NCBI RefSeq assembly: GCF_900113545.1
Contig: NZ_FOPS01000005.1
Coordinates: 1 to 64,000 of the forward strand
From: Neisseria elongata subsp. elongata
GTDB taxonomy: Bacteria; Pseudomonadota; Gammaproteobacteria; Burkholderiales; Neisseriaceae
Reading direction: 5' to 3'
DNA length: 64,000 nucleotides
A model generated the notes under the pieces. The model saw only the letters and a program-made list of their open reading frames with translations, had not been told where the DNA came from and made no database searches. Made by a program: the position numbers and the translations under genes. Positions 16,438 through 26,084 of this stretch are shown piece after piece (within the stretch, counting starts at the first letter, position 1; the number at the start of each line of letters is the position of its first letter).

Positions 16438-16468
16438 AAAACGCAGGCCGTCTGAAAGCCTGCGTTTT
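16438..16468 (+). terminator. Terminator after the cupin gene
   Basis: 11 bp stem (AAAACGCAGGC and complement) with a DUS forming the loop, then TTTT. It starts 18 bp after the cupin stop. Confidence 0.75.
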
Positions 16469-16531
16469 GTGATTAGGATGAGTGTCCCGCCTTTTCAGAC
16501 GGCCTGCCCGCCGCAATCGGGCCGATGGGCG

Positions 16532-17398
16532 TCATTTCCACGCCAACGCCGCATCGTAAAGCGATTTTTTATTCTCACCGCAGATTTCGGCAGCCAGCGC
16601 GGCGGCCTGTTTGGTGGGCAACTGGGCGGACAGAATCTTCATCACGCGCAGCGATTCTTCCGACAAACCGGCGTTTTTCTCCCGCACCGCCGGATGCAGG
16701 ATCAACACCATTTCGCCGCGCGCCTGATTGCCGTCGTCCGCCAAGGCCGTCTGAATATCGCTGACCGTGCCGCACAAAAAGGTTTCAAACGTTTTCGTCA
16801 GCTCGCGCGCCAGCGTCAGCCGCCGCTGCGGGAACACGGCCGCCATATCGGCCAGAGCCGCCCCGATACGGTGCGGCGTTTCAAACATCACCACCGGATA
16901 GTCCGCTTCCGACCACCGCTCGAACAGCTTGCGCCGTTCGCCCGATTTCGGCGGTAGGAAACCGTTGAAATAAAAATCCGACTCGGACACACCCGCCCCG
17001 CTCAAAGCCGCCATCACCGCACTCGCGCCCACCACGGGCACGACATTGAACCCCGCCCCGCGTACCCGCGCCGCCAGCCGCGCGCCCGGGTCGCACACCG
17101 CAGGCGTGCCCGCATCCGACACCTGCGCCACAATCAGGCCGTCTGAAAGCGCGGCCACCACCTTGTCGGCCATCTGCTGCTCGTTGTGTTCGCGCACACT
17201 CATCAGTTTCGCCTGAATGCCGTAGGCGGCAAGCAGCTGGGCGGTAACGCGCGTATCCTCGGCGCAAACCAAATCGGCACGCCCCAGCACGGCCAACGCG
17301 CGCAGCGTGATGTCGGCCAAATTGCCGATGGGCGTGGCCACCACATATAAGGCGGGCTGCAAACTGCCTGCGGCTTTGTTCAAAAATTTCTCTATCAT
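16532..17398 (-). CDS. rsmI: 16S rRNA (cytidine1402-2'-O)-methyltransferase
   Basis: 288 aa from the ATG at 17398 (a TTG at 17416 is also in frame). Tetrapyrrole-methylase fold with the RsmI hallmarks: YVVATPIGNLADIT near the start, CAEDTR (~49), SDAGTPAVCDPG (~100) and GFLPPKSGER. It methylates the 2'-OH of C1402 in the ribosomal decoding centre using SAM. It is divergent from yraN, the standard neighbour in many proteobacteria. Confidence 0.94.
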   Translation of the reverse strand: MIEKFLNKAAGSLQPALYVVATPIGNLADITLRALAVLGRADLVCAEDTRVTAQLLAAYGIQAKLMSVREHNEQQMADKVVAALSDGLIVAQVSDAGTPAVCDPGARLAARVRGAGFNVVPVVGASAVMAALSGAGVSESDFYFNGFLPPKSGERRKLFERWSEADYPVVMFETPHRIGAALADMAAVFPQRRLTLARELTKTFETFLCGTVSDIQTALADDGNQARGEMVLILHPAVREKNAGLSEESLRVMKILSAQLPTKQAAALAAEICGENKKSLYDAALAWK

Positions 17399-17605
17399 GG
17401 GCGTTGCCTGTCGCAAATTTCAAAAGAGGCCGTCTGAAAGCGGGGCTTCAACGGAGTCCAAACGCATTTTCAGACGGCCTGCAAACCTGTAAAAGCCGCA
17501 TTCTAACAAAACCGTCCTGCAAACGCTTGTATTTACATCGGCAGAGTATCCCCGTATTATCCGCCGCACCTGCGGCAAACCGCCCGCCCCGACCACGGAA
17601 ACCCC

Positions 17606-17953
17606 ATGCGCCTGAACCACCCGAGCGGACAGGCGGCGGAAGATACCGCCGCACATTTTCTGGAAAAGCAAGGCTGCCGCATCATCGCACGCAACTGGCA
17701 CTGCCCGTTCGGGGAAATTGACCTGATTGCCGAACAAAGCGGCACCCTGCTGTTTGTCGAAGTCAAATACCGCCGCAGCGCGGCCTTCGGCGGCACGGCA
17801 TACAGCATCACACCGTCCAAACTGGCCAAACTGCAAAAAAGCGCGGAATACTACCTGCAACAGCACCGCAAAGGGCGTACGGACTGCCGTTTGGACGCCG
17901 TCTTAATCGAAGGCGGGAATCCCCCCGTCTGGCTGCAAAACATCACAGGATAA
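17606..17953 (+). CDS. yraN: YraN / UPF0102 family nuclease-like protein
   Basis: 115 aa. It has the UPF0102 pattern GQAAEDTAAHFLEKQGCRIIARNWHCPFGEIDLIAEQSGTLLFVEVKYR. The E…GEIDLI…FVEVK arrangement corresponds to a restriction-endonuclease-like catalytic core. The cellular role is unresolved in the family; DNA processing is suspected. It lies 6 bp before gmhA and divergent from rsmI. Confidence 0.92.
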   Translation: MRLNHPSGQAAEDTAAHFLEKQGCRIIARNWHCPFGEIDLIAEQSGTLLFVEVKYRRSAAFGGTAYSITPSKLAKLQKSAEYYLQQHRKGRTDCRLDAVLIEGGNPPVWLQNITG

Positions 17954-17959
17954 AAATTT

Positions 17960-18553
17960 ATGACCACCCTTCAAGAACGCGTACGCGCCCATTTCGAAGA
18001 AAGCATCGCCGCCAAACGGCAAACCGTCGAAGTGTTGGCCGAACCGACGGCCGAAGCCGCCATGATGCTGATCGAATGCCTGATGAACGACGGCAAAATC
18101 CTCGTCTGCGGCAACGGCGGCTCGGCGGCCGACGCGCAACACTTCGCCGCCGAACTGACCGGCCGTTTTGAAAAAGAACGCATGGAACTGGCCGCCATCG
18201 CCCTCACCACTGACACCTCCGCCCTCACCGCCATCGGCAACGACTACGGCTTCGAACACATCTTCAGCAAACAAGTCCGCGCACTCGGCCGCCCAGGCGA
18301 CGTCCTGCTGGGCATCTCCACCTCCGGCAATTCCGGCAACGTCATCGAAGCGATTAAAGCCGCCCACGAACGCGATATGCGCATCCTCGCCTTCACCGGC
18401 CGCGACGGCGGGAAAATCGCCGCCATGCTCAAAGACAACGACATCCTGCTCAACGTCCCCCACCCGCGCACCGCCCGCATCCAGGAAAACCACATCGTAC
18501 TGGTGCACGCCCTGTGCGACTGCATCGACACCGTACTCATGGAAGGTATGTAA
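17960..18553 (+). CDS. gmhA: Phosphoheptose isomerase
   Basis: 197 aa, full length for GmhA (sedoheptulose-7-phosphate isomerase), the first step to ADP-heptose for the LOS inner core. It has a SIS-domain fold with CGNGGSAADAQHFAAELTGR (~residue 51), TTDTSALTAIGNDYG and ISTSGNSGNVIEA (~residue 115). The C-terminal ENHIVLVHALCDCID carries the conserved Glu/His pair. It is cotranscribed with yraN. A DUS begins right after the stop. Confidence 0.95.
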   Translation: MTTLQERVRAHFEESIAAKRQTVEVLAEPTAEAAMMLIECLMNDGKILVCGNGGSAADAQHFAAELTGRFEKERMELAAIALTTDTSALTAIGNDYGFEHIFSKQVRALGRPGDVLLGISTSGNSGNVIEAIKAAHERDMRILAFTGRDGGKIAAMLKDNDILLNVPHPRTARIQENHIVLVHALCDCIDTVLMEGM

Positions 18554-18619
18554 GGCCGTCTGAAACCCGCCCTGCGGCAGAAAACAGACCCTTCAAACCG
18601 AAACATCCGCATCCTCAAC

Positions 18620-18664
18620 AAAGGCCGTCTGAAAATGGAGCCGAAAACCATTTCAGACGGCCTT
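18620..18664 (+). terminator. Inverted DUS terminator
   Basis: 15 bp arms (18620-18634, 18650-18664) between gmhA and the RNA methyltransferase gene. A TATAAT at 18677-18682, just after it, is a likely -10 box for the next gene. Confidence 0.65.
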
Positions 18665-18711
18665 TCCCCATTCCGCTATAATCCACGCCTTTCAGACGGC
18701 CTTCAAACACC

Positions 18712-19854
18712 ATGACCACCTACTCACTATTCGTTACCTGCCCGCGCGGGCTGGAAAGCGTCCTGCACGCCGAACTTGCCGCCCAAGGCTGCACCGGCCT
18801 CGCCCCCACCGACGGCGGCATCGCCTGCACCGGCGGCCTCGAACAAGTTTACCGCGCCAACCTGCACAGCCGCACCGCCGGCCGCGTCCTGCTGCGCCTG
18901 ACCAAAGCCCCCTACCGCACCGAACACGACATCTACAAACCCGCGCGCAACATCCGCTGGCAAGACTGGTTCACCCCAGCGGACAGCATCAAAGTTCATG
19001 TGGAAAGCAAACGCGCCCGCATCAAAAACCCCGCCTTCGTCGGCCTGAAAATCAAAGACGCGGTATGCGACAGCCAGCGCGACAGCTTCGGCGAACGCTC
19101 GTCCGTAGACAAACAACGACCCGACATTCGCATACACGCCTTCCTTGACGACAAAACCGTCCAAATCTTCATCGACACATCGGGCGAAGCCCTGTTCAAA
19201 CGCGGCTACCGCCAAGACACCGGCGAAGCCCCGCTGCGCGAAAACCTGGCCGCCGGCCTCCTGCTGCTGGCCGGATACGACGGCAGCCAACCCTTCCAAG
19301 ACCCCTTCTGCGGCAGCGGCACCATCGCCATCGAAGCCGCGCTCATCGCCCTGAACCGCGCACCCGGCATCATGCGCCGTTTCGGCTTTGAAAAACTGCA
19401 AAAACACGACCCCGCCCTGTGGCAGCGCATCAAACAACAGGCACGGGAAGCCGCCCGCAACAGGCCGTCTGAAAACATCGCCGCATCCGACAACGACCGC
19501 GCCATGACCCGCGCCGCACGGCAAAACGCCCGCTTCGCCGAAGTGGACGGCTTCATCGACATCAGCGACCGCGACGCGCAAGACGCACGGCCGAACGGCC
19601 AAGGCGGCATCATGCTGTCCAACCCGCCCTACGGCGAACGCCTGGCCGAAATCCAAGCCCTGCACGCACTCTACCCCCAACTGGGCGGCTGGCTGAAGCA
19701 GCACTACGCGGGTTGGACCATCGGCATGTTTACCGGCGACCGCGACATGCCCAAACTGATGCGCCTGAACCCGAAACGCAAAATCCCGCTCTACAACGGC
19801 AATCTCGACTGCCGCCTGTTCCTGCTCGACATGGTGGCGGGCAGCAACCGCTGA
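18712..19854 (+). CDS. THUMP-domain RNA methyltransferase (RlmL-like)
   Basis: 380 aa. An N-terminal THUMP RNA-binding region (about residues 40-160) is followed by a class I SAM methyltransferase domain. That domain has motif [16 protein letters not shown] (~202) and the N6/N2-methylation motif NPPYGERL (~304). It corresponds to the RlmL half of 23S rRNA m2G2445 methyltransferases, without the RlmK part, as is usual in Neisseria. A DUS is read in frame (NRPSENIA ~258). It is followed by rluF, also an rRNA modifier. Confidence 0.88.
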   Translation: MTTYSLFVTCPRGLESVLHAELAAQGCTGLAPTDGGIACTGGLEQVYRANLHSRTAGRVLLRLTKAPYRTEHDIYKPARNIRWQDWFTPADSIKVHVESKRARIKNPAFVGLKIKDAVCDSQRDSFGERSSVDKQRPDIRIHAFLDDKTVQIFIDTSGEALFKRGYRQDTGEAPLRENLAAGLLLLAGYDGSQPFQDPFCGSGTIAIEAALIALNRAPGIMRRFGFEKLQKHDPALWQRIKQQAREAARNRPSENIAASDNDRAMTRAARQNARFAEVDGFIDISDRDAQDARPNGQGGIMLSNPPYGERLAEIQALHALYPQLGGWLKQHYAGWTIGMFTGDRDMPKLMRLNPKRKIPLYNGNLDCRLFLLDMVAGSNR

Positions 19855-19985
19855 ACAAAGGCCGTCTGAAAAACAAAAAACGCAACGTTTCAACACAAAA
19901 CACAGCACCCTGTGCCGCCCGCCATACATTCATTCCGATTCCGCCGCCCCCAAAGGGCGGGGTTTCAACCATTAAGGAAGTCTTA

Positions 19986-20723
19986 ATGAACCCGCAAGAA
20001 CCCGTCCGCCTATCCAAACGCATGGCCGAACTCAAACTCTGCTCCCGCCGCGAAGCCGACGGCTATATCGAACAAGGCTGGGTCAAAGTGAACGGCCAAA
20101 CCGCCGTACTCGGCCAAAAAGTCACGCCTTCCGACCGCATCGAACTGGCCAAGCAGGCACACGAAACACAGGCACAGCGCGTAACCGTCCTGCTAAACAA
20201 ACCCGTTGGCTACGTCAGCGGCCAGCCCGAAAAAGACTACCGCGCCGCCGTCGAACTCATCACCGCCGAAAACCGCTGGGACGGCGACACCAGCCGCATC
20301 CCCTACCGCGACGGCCACAAAAAAGGCCTGGCTCCCGCCGGCCGGCTCGACATCGACTCCGTCGGCCTGCTGGTACTTACCCAAGACGGCCGCATCGCCA
20401 AACAACTCATCGGCGGCGACAGCGGCATCGAAAAAGAATACCTGGTGCGCGTCAAAGGCCGCCTGAGCGAAGAAGGCCTGCACCTGCTCAACCACGGCCT
20501 GAGCCTGGACGGTGAAAAACTGCGTCCCGCCAAAGTCGAATGGCAAAACGAAGATCAACTGCGCTTCATCCTGAAACAAGGCAAAAAACGCCAAATCCGC
20601 CGCATGTGCGAACTGGTCGGCCTGCGCGTTACCGGCCTGAAACGCATCCGCATGGGACAGGTAAAACTCGGCGCGCTGCCGCCGGGCAAATGGCGTTATC
20701 TGGGGAAAGACGAACGTTTTTAA
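19986..20723 (+). CDS. rluF: 23S rRNA pseudouridine synthase
   Basis: 245 aa from the ATG at 19986, behind a TTAAGGAAG ribosome binding site. An N-terminal S4 RNA-binding domain ([30 protein letters not shown]) is followed by the RsuA/RluB/F catalytic domain with [17 protein letters not shown], whose Asp is the catalytic residue, and [16 protein letters not shown]. RluF isomerises U2604 of 23S rRNA. The family split between RluB and RluF is by similarity, so the exact target is less certain. Confidence 0.88.
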   Translation: MNPQEPVRLSKRMAELKLCSRREADGYIEQGWVKVNGQTAVLGQKVTPSDRIELAKQAHETQAQRVTVLLNKPVGYVSGQPEKDYRAAVELITAENRWDGDTSRIPYRDGHKKGLAPAGRLDIDSVGLLVLTQDGRIAKQLIGGDSGIEKEYLVRVKGRLSEEGLHLLNHGLSLDGEKLRPAKVEWQNEDQLRFILKQGKKRQIRRMCELVGLRVTGLKRIRMGQVKLGALPPGKWRYLGKDERF

Positions 20724-20853
20724 AAACACCGGACATGAAAACACCGCATATCGGCGAAGCCCGTTTTGCCAGCCTGTCCCTCATCGGCAGCCTGGCCGTC
20801 ATCCCTGCCGCAGCGGCATGGCGCAGCCATGTCATCCCCGAACATTTCGGCTG

Positions 20854-21255
20854 GGCATTACCGTCATCATTACCTCCGGCGTCGTCCGCCCGCTGGACGG
20901 CGGCGTAACCGGCGTCGCCACGGTGGACTTCATCAACCAGTTCAAAGTCGACTACGCCGTATTGAGCACGCACGGCGTGGAAGGCGACGGCTCGCTGCTC
21001 GATTACGACTACAAGGAAGTAAGCGTGATGCAGGCGATGATGGCCAACGCGCGGGTGCGCTTCCTCGGCGTGGATCACAGCAAATTCCAGTCGCACGCGC
21101 TGGTGCGGCTGGGCGACATCACCGATTTCGACAGGGTCTTCACCGACCGCGCTCCCGACGGAGAAATGCAGAAAATCCTCACCGCCGCGGGCGTGGAATG
21201 GTTGGTTCCCGACATCTGCCAACATGCAACAGAAACAGCAAAGGACGAAAAATGA
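20854..21255 (+). pseudogene. DeoR/GlpR-type regulator, C-terminal remnant
   Basis: The frame encodes the effector domain of a DeoR-family repressor (GVVRPLDGGVTGVATVDFINQFKVDYAVLSTHGVEGDGSLLDYDYKE…VDHSKF), closely resembling the second half of GlpR. The helix-turn-helix half, about 100 residues, is missing upstream: after rluF there is only ~130 bp that does not encode it. The surviving frame is otherwise intact and overlaps the GST start by four bases. It is probably non-functional as a repressor. Confidence 0.8.
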
Positions 21256-21872
21256 AACTATGGTCTTCGACAACCAGCCCCTATGTACGCAAAGTGCGCG
21301 CCGCCGCCATCCATCACGGGCTGGAAAACCGGATAGAACCGGTAACCGTCAAATCGTCATTCGCCGCCGAATCGGCGCACAACCAAGACAACCCGCTCGG
21401 CCGCATCCCCGTATTGCAGCTCGATAACGGCGAATGGCTGTTCAACAGCAACGTCATCGCCGAATACCTCGATTCCGTCGGGCAGGGCGCGACGCTTTAC
21501 CCGCAGGACGCAAGCCGCTGGCAGGTGCTGAACCTGCACGCGCTGGCGGAAGGGCTGCTGGAAAACACCGTCGCCATGATTGCCGAAAAAATGCTGCGTC
21601 CCGAAAACGAATGGTGGACGGCGCGGCACGAACAAATCAAACAACGCAACGCGCGCACCGTCCCCGTGTTGGCCGAGCACCTGCAACCCTTCGGCACGCA
21701 GCTCAACATCGGCACGCTGTTTGCCGTGTGCGCCGTCGACTTCCTGCTGTTCAGGGACAATCTGACCGGCGCCGCCGGATTGGCGGGTATTTCTGAACTG
21801 AAGGCGTGGGCGGATGAAATGAATGCACTGCATCCCTGTCTGGCCGCAACCAAACCCCGTGTTTCAGCCTGA
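21252..21872 (+). CDS. Glutathione S-transferase family protein
   Basis: 206 aa from the ATG at 21252. The N-terminal thioredoxin-like domain starts KLWSSTTSPYVRKVRAAAIHHGL and has the glutathione-binding cis-Pro region GRIPVLQLDNGEWLFNSNVIAEYLD (~51-75). The C-terminal all-helical domain follows. The SPYVRK motif with Ser instead of Cys or Tyr suits the bacterial theta/beta-like groups. The substrate is unknown. The start overlaps the DeoR remnant (ATGA), so the two were once an operon. Confidence 0.85.
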   Translation: MKLWSSTTSPYVRKVRAAAIHHGLENRIEPVTVKSSFAAESAHNQDNPLGRIPVLQLDNGEWLFNSNVIAEYLDSVGQGATLYPQDASRWQVLNLHALAEGLLENTVAMIAEKMLRPENEWWTARHEQIKQRNARTVPVLAEHLQPFGTQLNIGTLFAVCAVDFLLFRDNLTGAAGLAGISELKAWADEMNALHPCLAATKPRVSA

Positions 21873-21880
21873 TGCCGTGC

Positions 21881-21913
21881 GAGGCCGTCTGAAAATAGGT
21901 TTCAGACGGCCTG
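21881..21913 (+). terminator. Inverted DUS terminator after the GST gene
   Basis: 14 bp DUS arms with a five base loop, nine bases after the GST stop. Confidence 0.65.
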
Positions 21914-22007
21914 ATTTCTAAAACGGCACGACTCAGGTAAAATAACCGATTTCGATTTCCCGTTCGGGCGGCAGGCCGTCTGAAAAATACATTCGCCGGA
22001 TTCCATC

Positions 22008-23696
22008 ATGCTCAACAAAGACCAATTCGCGGACAACCATTTCATCCGCACCATCATCGAAGAAGACTTAAAAAGCGGCAAACACGAAGCCATCCAAACC
22101 CGTTTCCCGCCCGAACCCAACGGCTATCTGCACATCGGCCACGCCAAATCCATCTGCCTGAACTTCGGTTTGGCGTATATTTACGACGGCCTGTGCAACC
22201 TGCGTTTCGACGATACCAACCCCGAAAAAGAAAACGACGAATACGTCAACGCCATCAAAGAAGATGTCGAGTGGCTCGGTTTCCATTGGGCGGGCGAGCC
22301 GCGTTTCGCTTCCAATTATTTCGACCAGCTGTATGACTACGCCGTCGGTTTAATCAAAGACGGCAAAGCCTATGTCGATGATTTGACGCCGGAACAAATC
22401 CGCGAATACCGCGGTACGCTGACCGAAGCGGGCAAAAACAGTCCTTACCGCGACCGCAGCGTCGAAGAAAACCTCGACCTGTTCACACGCATGAAAAACG
22501 GCGAGTTTCCCGACGGCAGCAAAACCTTGCGTCTGAAAATCGACATGGCTTCGGGCAACATCAATATGCGCGACCCCGTCATCTACCGCATCCGCCGCGT
22601 CCATCACCACAACACCGGCGACAAATGGTGCATCTACCCGATGTACGACTACACGCATTGCATTTCCGATGCCATCGAAGGCATCACGCATTCCTTGTGT
22701 ACGCTCGAATTTGAAGCCCACCGCCCACTGTACGACTGGGTGTTGGACAACATCCCTGCGCCGCATGCCACCCGCCCGCGCCAGTACGAATTTTCGCGCT
22801 TGGAACTTTTGTACTCCATCACGTCCAAACGCAAACTCAACCAGCTCGTTGCAGACGGCCACGTCAGCGGCTGGGACGACCCGCGCATGCCCACCATCTC
22901 CGGCATGCGCCGACGCGGCTACACCCCCGAAGGCCTGCGCCTGTTTGCCAAACGCGCCGGCATCTCCAAATCCGAAAACGTGATCGACATGAGCGTGCTC
23001 GAAGGTGCCATCCGCGAAGAGCTGGAAAACTCCGCCCCGCGCATGATTGCCGTGCTCAACCCGCTCAAAGTTACCCTGACCAACTTCGACCCCGCCCAAG
23101 CGCAAAGCCGCTACGCCCCCTACCATCCCAACCACGAAGAAATGGGCGGACGCGAGCTGCCGATTTCGCCAACGCTCTACATCGAAGCCGACGACTTCGC
23201 CGAAAACCCGCCCAAAGGCTTCAAACGCCTGATTCCCGGCGGCGAAGTGCGCCTGCGCCACAGCTATGTGATGCGCTGCGACGAAGTCGTCAAAGATTCA
23301 GACGGCCATGTAGTCGAACTCAAATGCAGCCTCGATTACGACACGCTGGGCAAAAACCCCGAAGGCCGCAAAGTCAAAGGCGTCATCCACTGGCTCTCGG
23401 CCGAACATGCCGTTCCCGCCACCGTGCGCCTCTACGAGCGCCTGTTCACCGAACCTCGTCCCGATGCCGTGCGCGGCGAAGACGGCGAATACCTGCCGTT
23501 TACCGATTTCCTCAACCCCGAGTCCGTCAAAGAAATCACCGCCTACGCCGAACCCGCAGCCAAAAACCTGCCCGCCGAAAGCCGTTGGCAGTTTGAGCGT
23601 CTGGGCTATTTCGTGACCGACCGCAAAGACCACCGCCCTGAGCAACCTGTGTTCAACCGCACGGTAACGCTGAAAGACTCTTGGCAGCCCAAGTAA
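22008..23696 (+). CDS. glnS: Glutaminyl-tRNA synthetase
   Basis: 562 aa class I aminoacyl-tRNA synthetase. The HIGH motif is [14 protein letters not shown] (~35-48) and the KMSKS-like motif is ITSKRKL (~268). The C-terminal beta-barrel anticodon-binding domain is complete. It charges tRNA-Gln directly. It is a single gene; after the stop comes a mucosa-type DUS hairpin, a dialect not used elsewhere nearby. Confidence 0.97.
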   Translation: MLNKDQFADNHFIRTIIEEDLKSGKHEAIQTRFPPEPNGYLHIGHAKSICLNFGLAYIYDGLCNLRFDDTNPEKENDEYVNAIKEDVEWLGFHWAGEPRFASNYFDQLYDYAVGLIKDGKAYVDDLTPEQIREYRGTLTEAGKNSPYRDRSVEENLDLFTRMKNGEFPDGSKTLRLKIDMASGNINMRDPVIYRIRRVHHHNTGDKWCIYPMYDYTHCISDAIEGITHSLCTLEFEAHRPLYDWVLDNIPAPHATRPRQYEFSRLELLYSITSKRKLNQLVADGHVSGWDDPRMPTISGMRRRGYTPEGLRLFAKRAGISKSENVIDMSVLEGAIREELENSAPRMIAVLNPLKVTLTNFDPAQAQSRYAPYHPNHEEMGGRELPISPTLYIEADDFAENPPKGFKRLIPGGEVRLRHSYVMRCDEVVKDSDGHVVELKCSLDYDTLGKNPEGRKVKGVIHWLSAEHAVPATVRLYERLFTEPRPDAVRGEDGEYLPFTDFLNPESVKEITAYAEPAAKNLPAESRWQFERLGYFVTDRKDHRPEQPVFNRTVTLKDSWQPK

Positions 23697-23719
23697 TCTG
23701 TTGGCAACAGCAATACTGG

Positions 23720-23761
23720 AAGGTCGTCTGAAAACTTGAAATCGGGTTTTCAGACGACCTT
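23720..23761 (+). terminator. Inverted pair of foreign-dialect DUS (AGGTCGTCTGAA)
   Basis: 15 bp arms at 23720-23734 and 23747-23761 carry GTCGTCTGAA rather than the GCCGTCTGAA used everywhere else around. This is the mucDUS dialect of the N. mucosa/sicca group. It works as the glnS terminator and, with the copy at 24672-24683, brackets the EamA gene. Confidence 0.75.
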
Positions 23762-23779
23762 TGTTGATAAAGGAATGAG

Positions 23780-24682
23780 ATGGAACGTTATTCTGTACAT
23801 TTGAAACTGCTGGGAATGGCGGTGTTGTGGGGTGCGTCTTGGCCGATGGGGCGGATGCTGGGGCAGTCACTGCCGCCGCTGACGGGCGGGGCGGTTCGGT
23901 TTGTGTTGGCTTCGGTTTTGTTGTTGGGTTGGCTGTTTGCGCGCAGCAGGTTCGCGACTTTGGCGGCTTTGTCGGCGCGGCAATGGCTGGGCTTGACGGT
24001 AGCCGCTTCCGTCGGAGTGTGCGGCTATGCGGTGTTTTTCATGCTGGGTTTGCAGGCGATGCCGGCGGGCAAGGCGGCGGTGGTTGTGGCGGTGAATCCC
24101 GTGCTGACACTGCTGCTGGCGGCTTGGCTTTTCGGCGAGCGTTTAAATGCGAAGATTTTGGCGGGTATGCTGCTGGCGGTCGGCGGTGCCATTGTGGCGG
24201 TAACGCAAGGACAGCCGTTGACGGTGTTGTCGGGCGGCATCAAGGCGGGGGAGTGGTTGATTTTCGGCTGCGTGGTCTGCTGGGCGGCTTATACCTTAAT
24301 CGGGCGTGCGGTTTTGCGCGGGATAGACGCGTTGACGGTAACGGCGGCAACGTCGTTCATCGGCGCGCTGATGTTGTCGGTGGTGGCGTTGTGGACGGAC
24401 GGACTGCCGTTTGAGGCAATGGCGGCGATGGATGCACGCGGTTGGACGGCATTGGCGTGGCTGGTCATCGGCGCGACGGTATTGGCCTACGCGTGGTATT
24501 TCGAAGGCGTGAAGACTTTGGGTGCAGGCAGCGCGGCAGCGTATATTACGCTCGTGCCGATTTTCGGTATGCTGTCTTCGGCTTGGGTTTTGGGCGAACC
24601 GCTGCATATTTCGCTGGTCGCGGGTTGCGCGGCGGCGGTCGGCGGCATGACGCTGATGCGGTATGGGCAGAAGGTCGTCTGA
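23780..24682 (+). CDS. EamA/DMT-family transporter
   Basis: 300 aa with ten predicted membrane helices in two EamA repeats (MAVLWGASWPMGRMLG at the start, and CVVCWAAYTLIGRAVL near residue 155). Members of this drug/metabolite family export amino acids or small metabolites; the substrate cannot be told from sequence. A ribosome binding site AAAGGAATGAG precedes the ATG. Its codons favour G/T wobble (for example GCG, TTG, GTG) more than neighbours do, and both flanks carry mucDUS, so it is probably transferred DNA. Confidence 0.85.
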   Translation: MERYSVHLKLLGMAVLWGASWPMGRMLGQSLPPLTGGAVRFVLASVLLLGWLFARSRFATLAALSARQWLGLTVAASVGVCGYAVFFMLGLQAMPAGKAAVVVAVNPVLTLLLAAWLFGERLNAKILAGMLLAVGGAIVAVTQGQPLTVLSGGIKAGEWLIFGCVVCWAAYTLIGRAVLRGIDALTVTAATSFIGALMLSVVALWTDGLPFEAMAAMDARGWTALAWLVIGATVLAYAWYFEGVKTLGAGSAAAYITLVPIFGMLSSAWVLGEPLHISLVAGCAAAVGGMTLMRYGQKVV

Positions 24683-24743
24683 AACGCTGTTTCGAGTGTT
24701 TTTTACTTTATTGAAATTGGCTTTCCACTGTTCGGCCGTTTTC

Positions 24744-25037
24744 CTACCCCGCCGGCTGAACCAATACCCACGGTGCCACCACCACCGCCCACATTTCACG
24801 GTTTTCCGCCCAAAACGCGGCGGCCTGCGCTTCACTGACCATGCCGAACTTCCCTTCCGCCATCAGCCTGGCGATTTCACGGCCGTCGTCGTCGGCAACC
24901 AGCCGGGCAACGGCAACCAAATCGAGTTCGGGAGCGACATACACCGCCGCACCGCGCGCGAAATGGACTTGCAAATCCGCCCAGGCAATGCGGGCGGTTT
25001 CCAGATTCAGTTTGTCGTTCAGATACGGTTCGCTCAC
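24744..25037 (-). CDS. DUF2288 family protein
   Basis: 97 aa, GTG start at 25037 with GGGAG seven bases upstream. The sequence LNLETARIAWADLQVHFARGAAVYVAPELDLVAVARLVADDD is typical of the DUF2288 family of short acidic cytoplasmic proteins. The function is unknown. It is transcribed toward, and ends 62 bp from, the EamA gene, and is divergent from the znu operon. Confidence 0.82.
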   Translation of the reverse strand: MSEPYLNDKLNLETARIAWADLQVHFARGAAVYVAPELDLVAVARLVADDDGREIARLMAEGKFGMVSEAQAAAFWAENREMWAVVVAPWVLVQPAG

Positions 25038-25090
25038 GGCAGGCTCCCAAAAAGCCGCGGATTATACGCAGCTTGGATTTACAAAGAAAC

Positions 25091-25105
25091 TGTTACACAG
25101 TATCA
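25091..25105. promoter_or_regulatory. Possible Zur box upstream of znuCBA
   Basis: TGTTACACAGTATCA agrees with the meningococcal Zur pattern TGTTATDNHATAACA at 12 of 15 positions. The location, upstream of a zinc-uptake operon and beside the divergent DUF2288 gene, is appropriate. The match is imperfect and no promoter boxes were firmly placed. Confidence 0.4.
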
Positions 25106-25263
25106 TACGAATCTTTATTTACAGCCGCACGGCCGGACACAGAGGCCGTCTGAAAACAGCGGCCGGCAAATATATTTCAATCAACAAGATACGGGCTTTC
25201 GGCCAAAAAACCGCACGCCCTGTCGCAAACCGCAAGGCCGTCTGAAACGGCCGGCAGCAGAAA

Positions 25264-25365
25264 ATGAATATTTTATTAAGCGGATTACCCCGGCGGCTGC
25301 TTTTGGCCGCCACGGCTTTGGCCGTCGTATGGGGCGTTTATTTCTGGGCGACCTCATCATCATGA
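25264..25365 (+). CDS. 33-residue hydrophobic ORF coupled to znuC
   Basis: ATG at 25264 encodes MNILLSGLPRRLLLAATALA followed by a hydrophobic stretch and ends in TGA, overlapping the znuC ATG as ATGA. It has one membrane-spanning segment after two arginines. The upstream ribosome binding site is weak (GCAGAAA), and znuC itself lacks a clear one, so reading this ORF could deliver ribosomes to znuC. It could be a leader peptide or a small membrane protein. Not recognised. Confidence 0.4.
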   Translation: MNILLSGLPRRLLLAATALAVVWGVYFWATSSS

Positions 25366-26084
25366 TCGCAATCGAAAACCTGACCGTCAGCTACCAGCGC
25401 AAACCGGCGGTGCACCATGTGGACATGCAGTTCGACGATGCCTCTATGTGGGCGATTTTTGGCCCCAACGGCGCGGGAAAATCCACCCTGCTCAAGGCCG
25501 TGATGGGGCTGCTCAAATGCAATACGGGCAAAGTGGTATGGCAGGGCATCGCCCGCCGCGACATCGCCTACCTGCCGCAACAGGCCGATATCGACCGCAG
25601 CCAGTCGATGACGGTATTTGAATTGGCCGCCATGGGTTTGTGGTACGAAATCGGCTTTTTCGGCGGCGTGAATGCGGCGCAGAAAAAACGCGTGATGCAG
25701 GCACTCGAACGGGTAGAAATGGCGGAATTCGCCCACCGGCAAATCGGTCACCTTTCCAACGGCCAGTTCCAGCGCGTACTGTTTGCGCGGATGCTTGCGC
25801 AGGACGCAAAATTCCTGCTGCTCGACGAACCTTTCAACGCGGTGGACGCAAAAACCACTTACGCCCTTTTGGACGTCCTCCGCCACTGCAACAACGAAGG
25901 CCGCGCCGTCATCGCCGTTTTGCACGACTACGAACAAGTGCGCGCCTATTTTCCGAACACCCTGCTCATCGCGCGGGAAAAAATCACGGCCGGGAAAACG
26001 GAAGACGTGCTGACCGAAAGCTTTCTGCAACAAGCCAACGCCGCCATGCAAAAACACGATTACGCGCAATGGTGCGCTGCCTGA
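25362..26084 (+). CDS. znuC: Zinc/manganese ABC transporter ATP-binding protein
   Basis: 240 aa from ATG at 25362. Walker A FGPNGAGKST (~residue 34), signature LSNGQFQR (~130, with Asn in place of the usual Gly), Walker B FLLLDEPFNAVD (~150). It groups with the ZnuC/MntB ATPases of cluster-A1 metal importers. It is the first gene of znuC-znuB-znuA, matching the neisserial locus of Zur-controlled zinc uptake. The start overlaps a 33-codon ORF. Confidence 0.9.
   Translation: MIAIENLTVSYQRKPAVHHVDMQFDDASMWAIFGPNGAGKSTLLKAVMGLLKCNTGKVVWQGIARRDIAYLPQQADIDRSQSMTVFELAAMGLWYEIGFFGGVNAAQKKRVMQALERVEMAEFAHRQIGHLSNGQFQRVLFARMLAQDAKFLLLDEPFNAVDAKTTYALLDVLRHCNNEGRAVIAVLHDYEQVRAYFPNTLLIAREKITAGKTEDVLTESFLQQANAAMQKHDYAQWCAA

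Noticed and set aside
20735-20908. Intact N-terminal half of the DeoR regulator upstream of the remnant
   Set aside because: None of the three plus-strand frames encodes a helix-turn-helix of this family.
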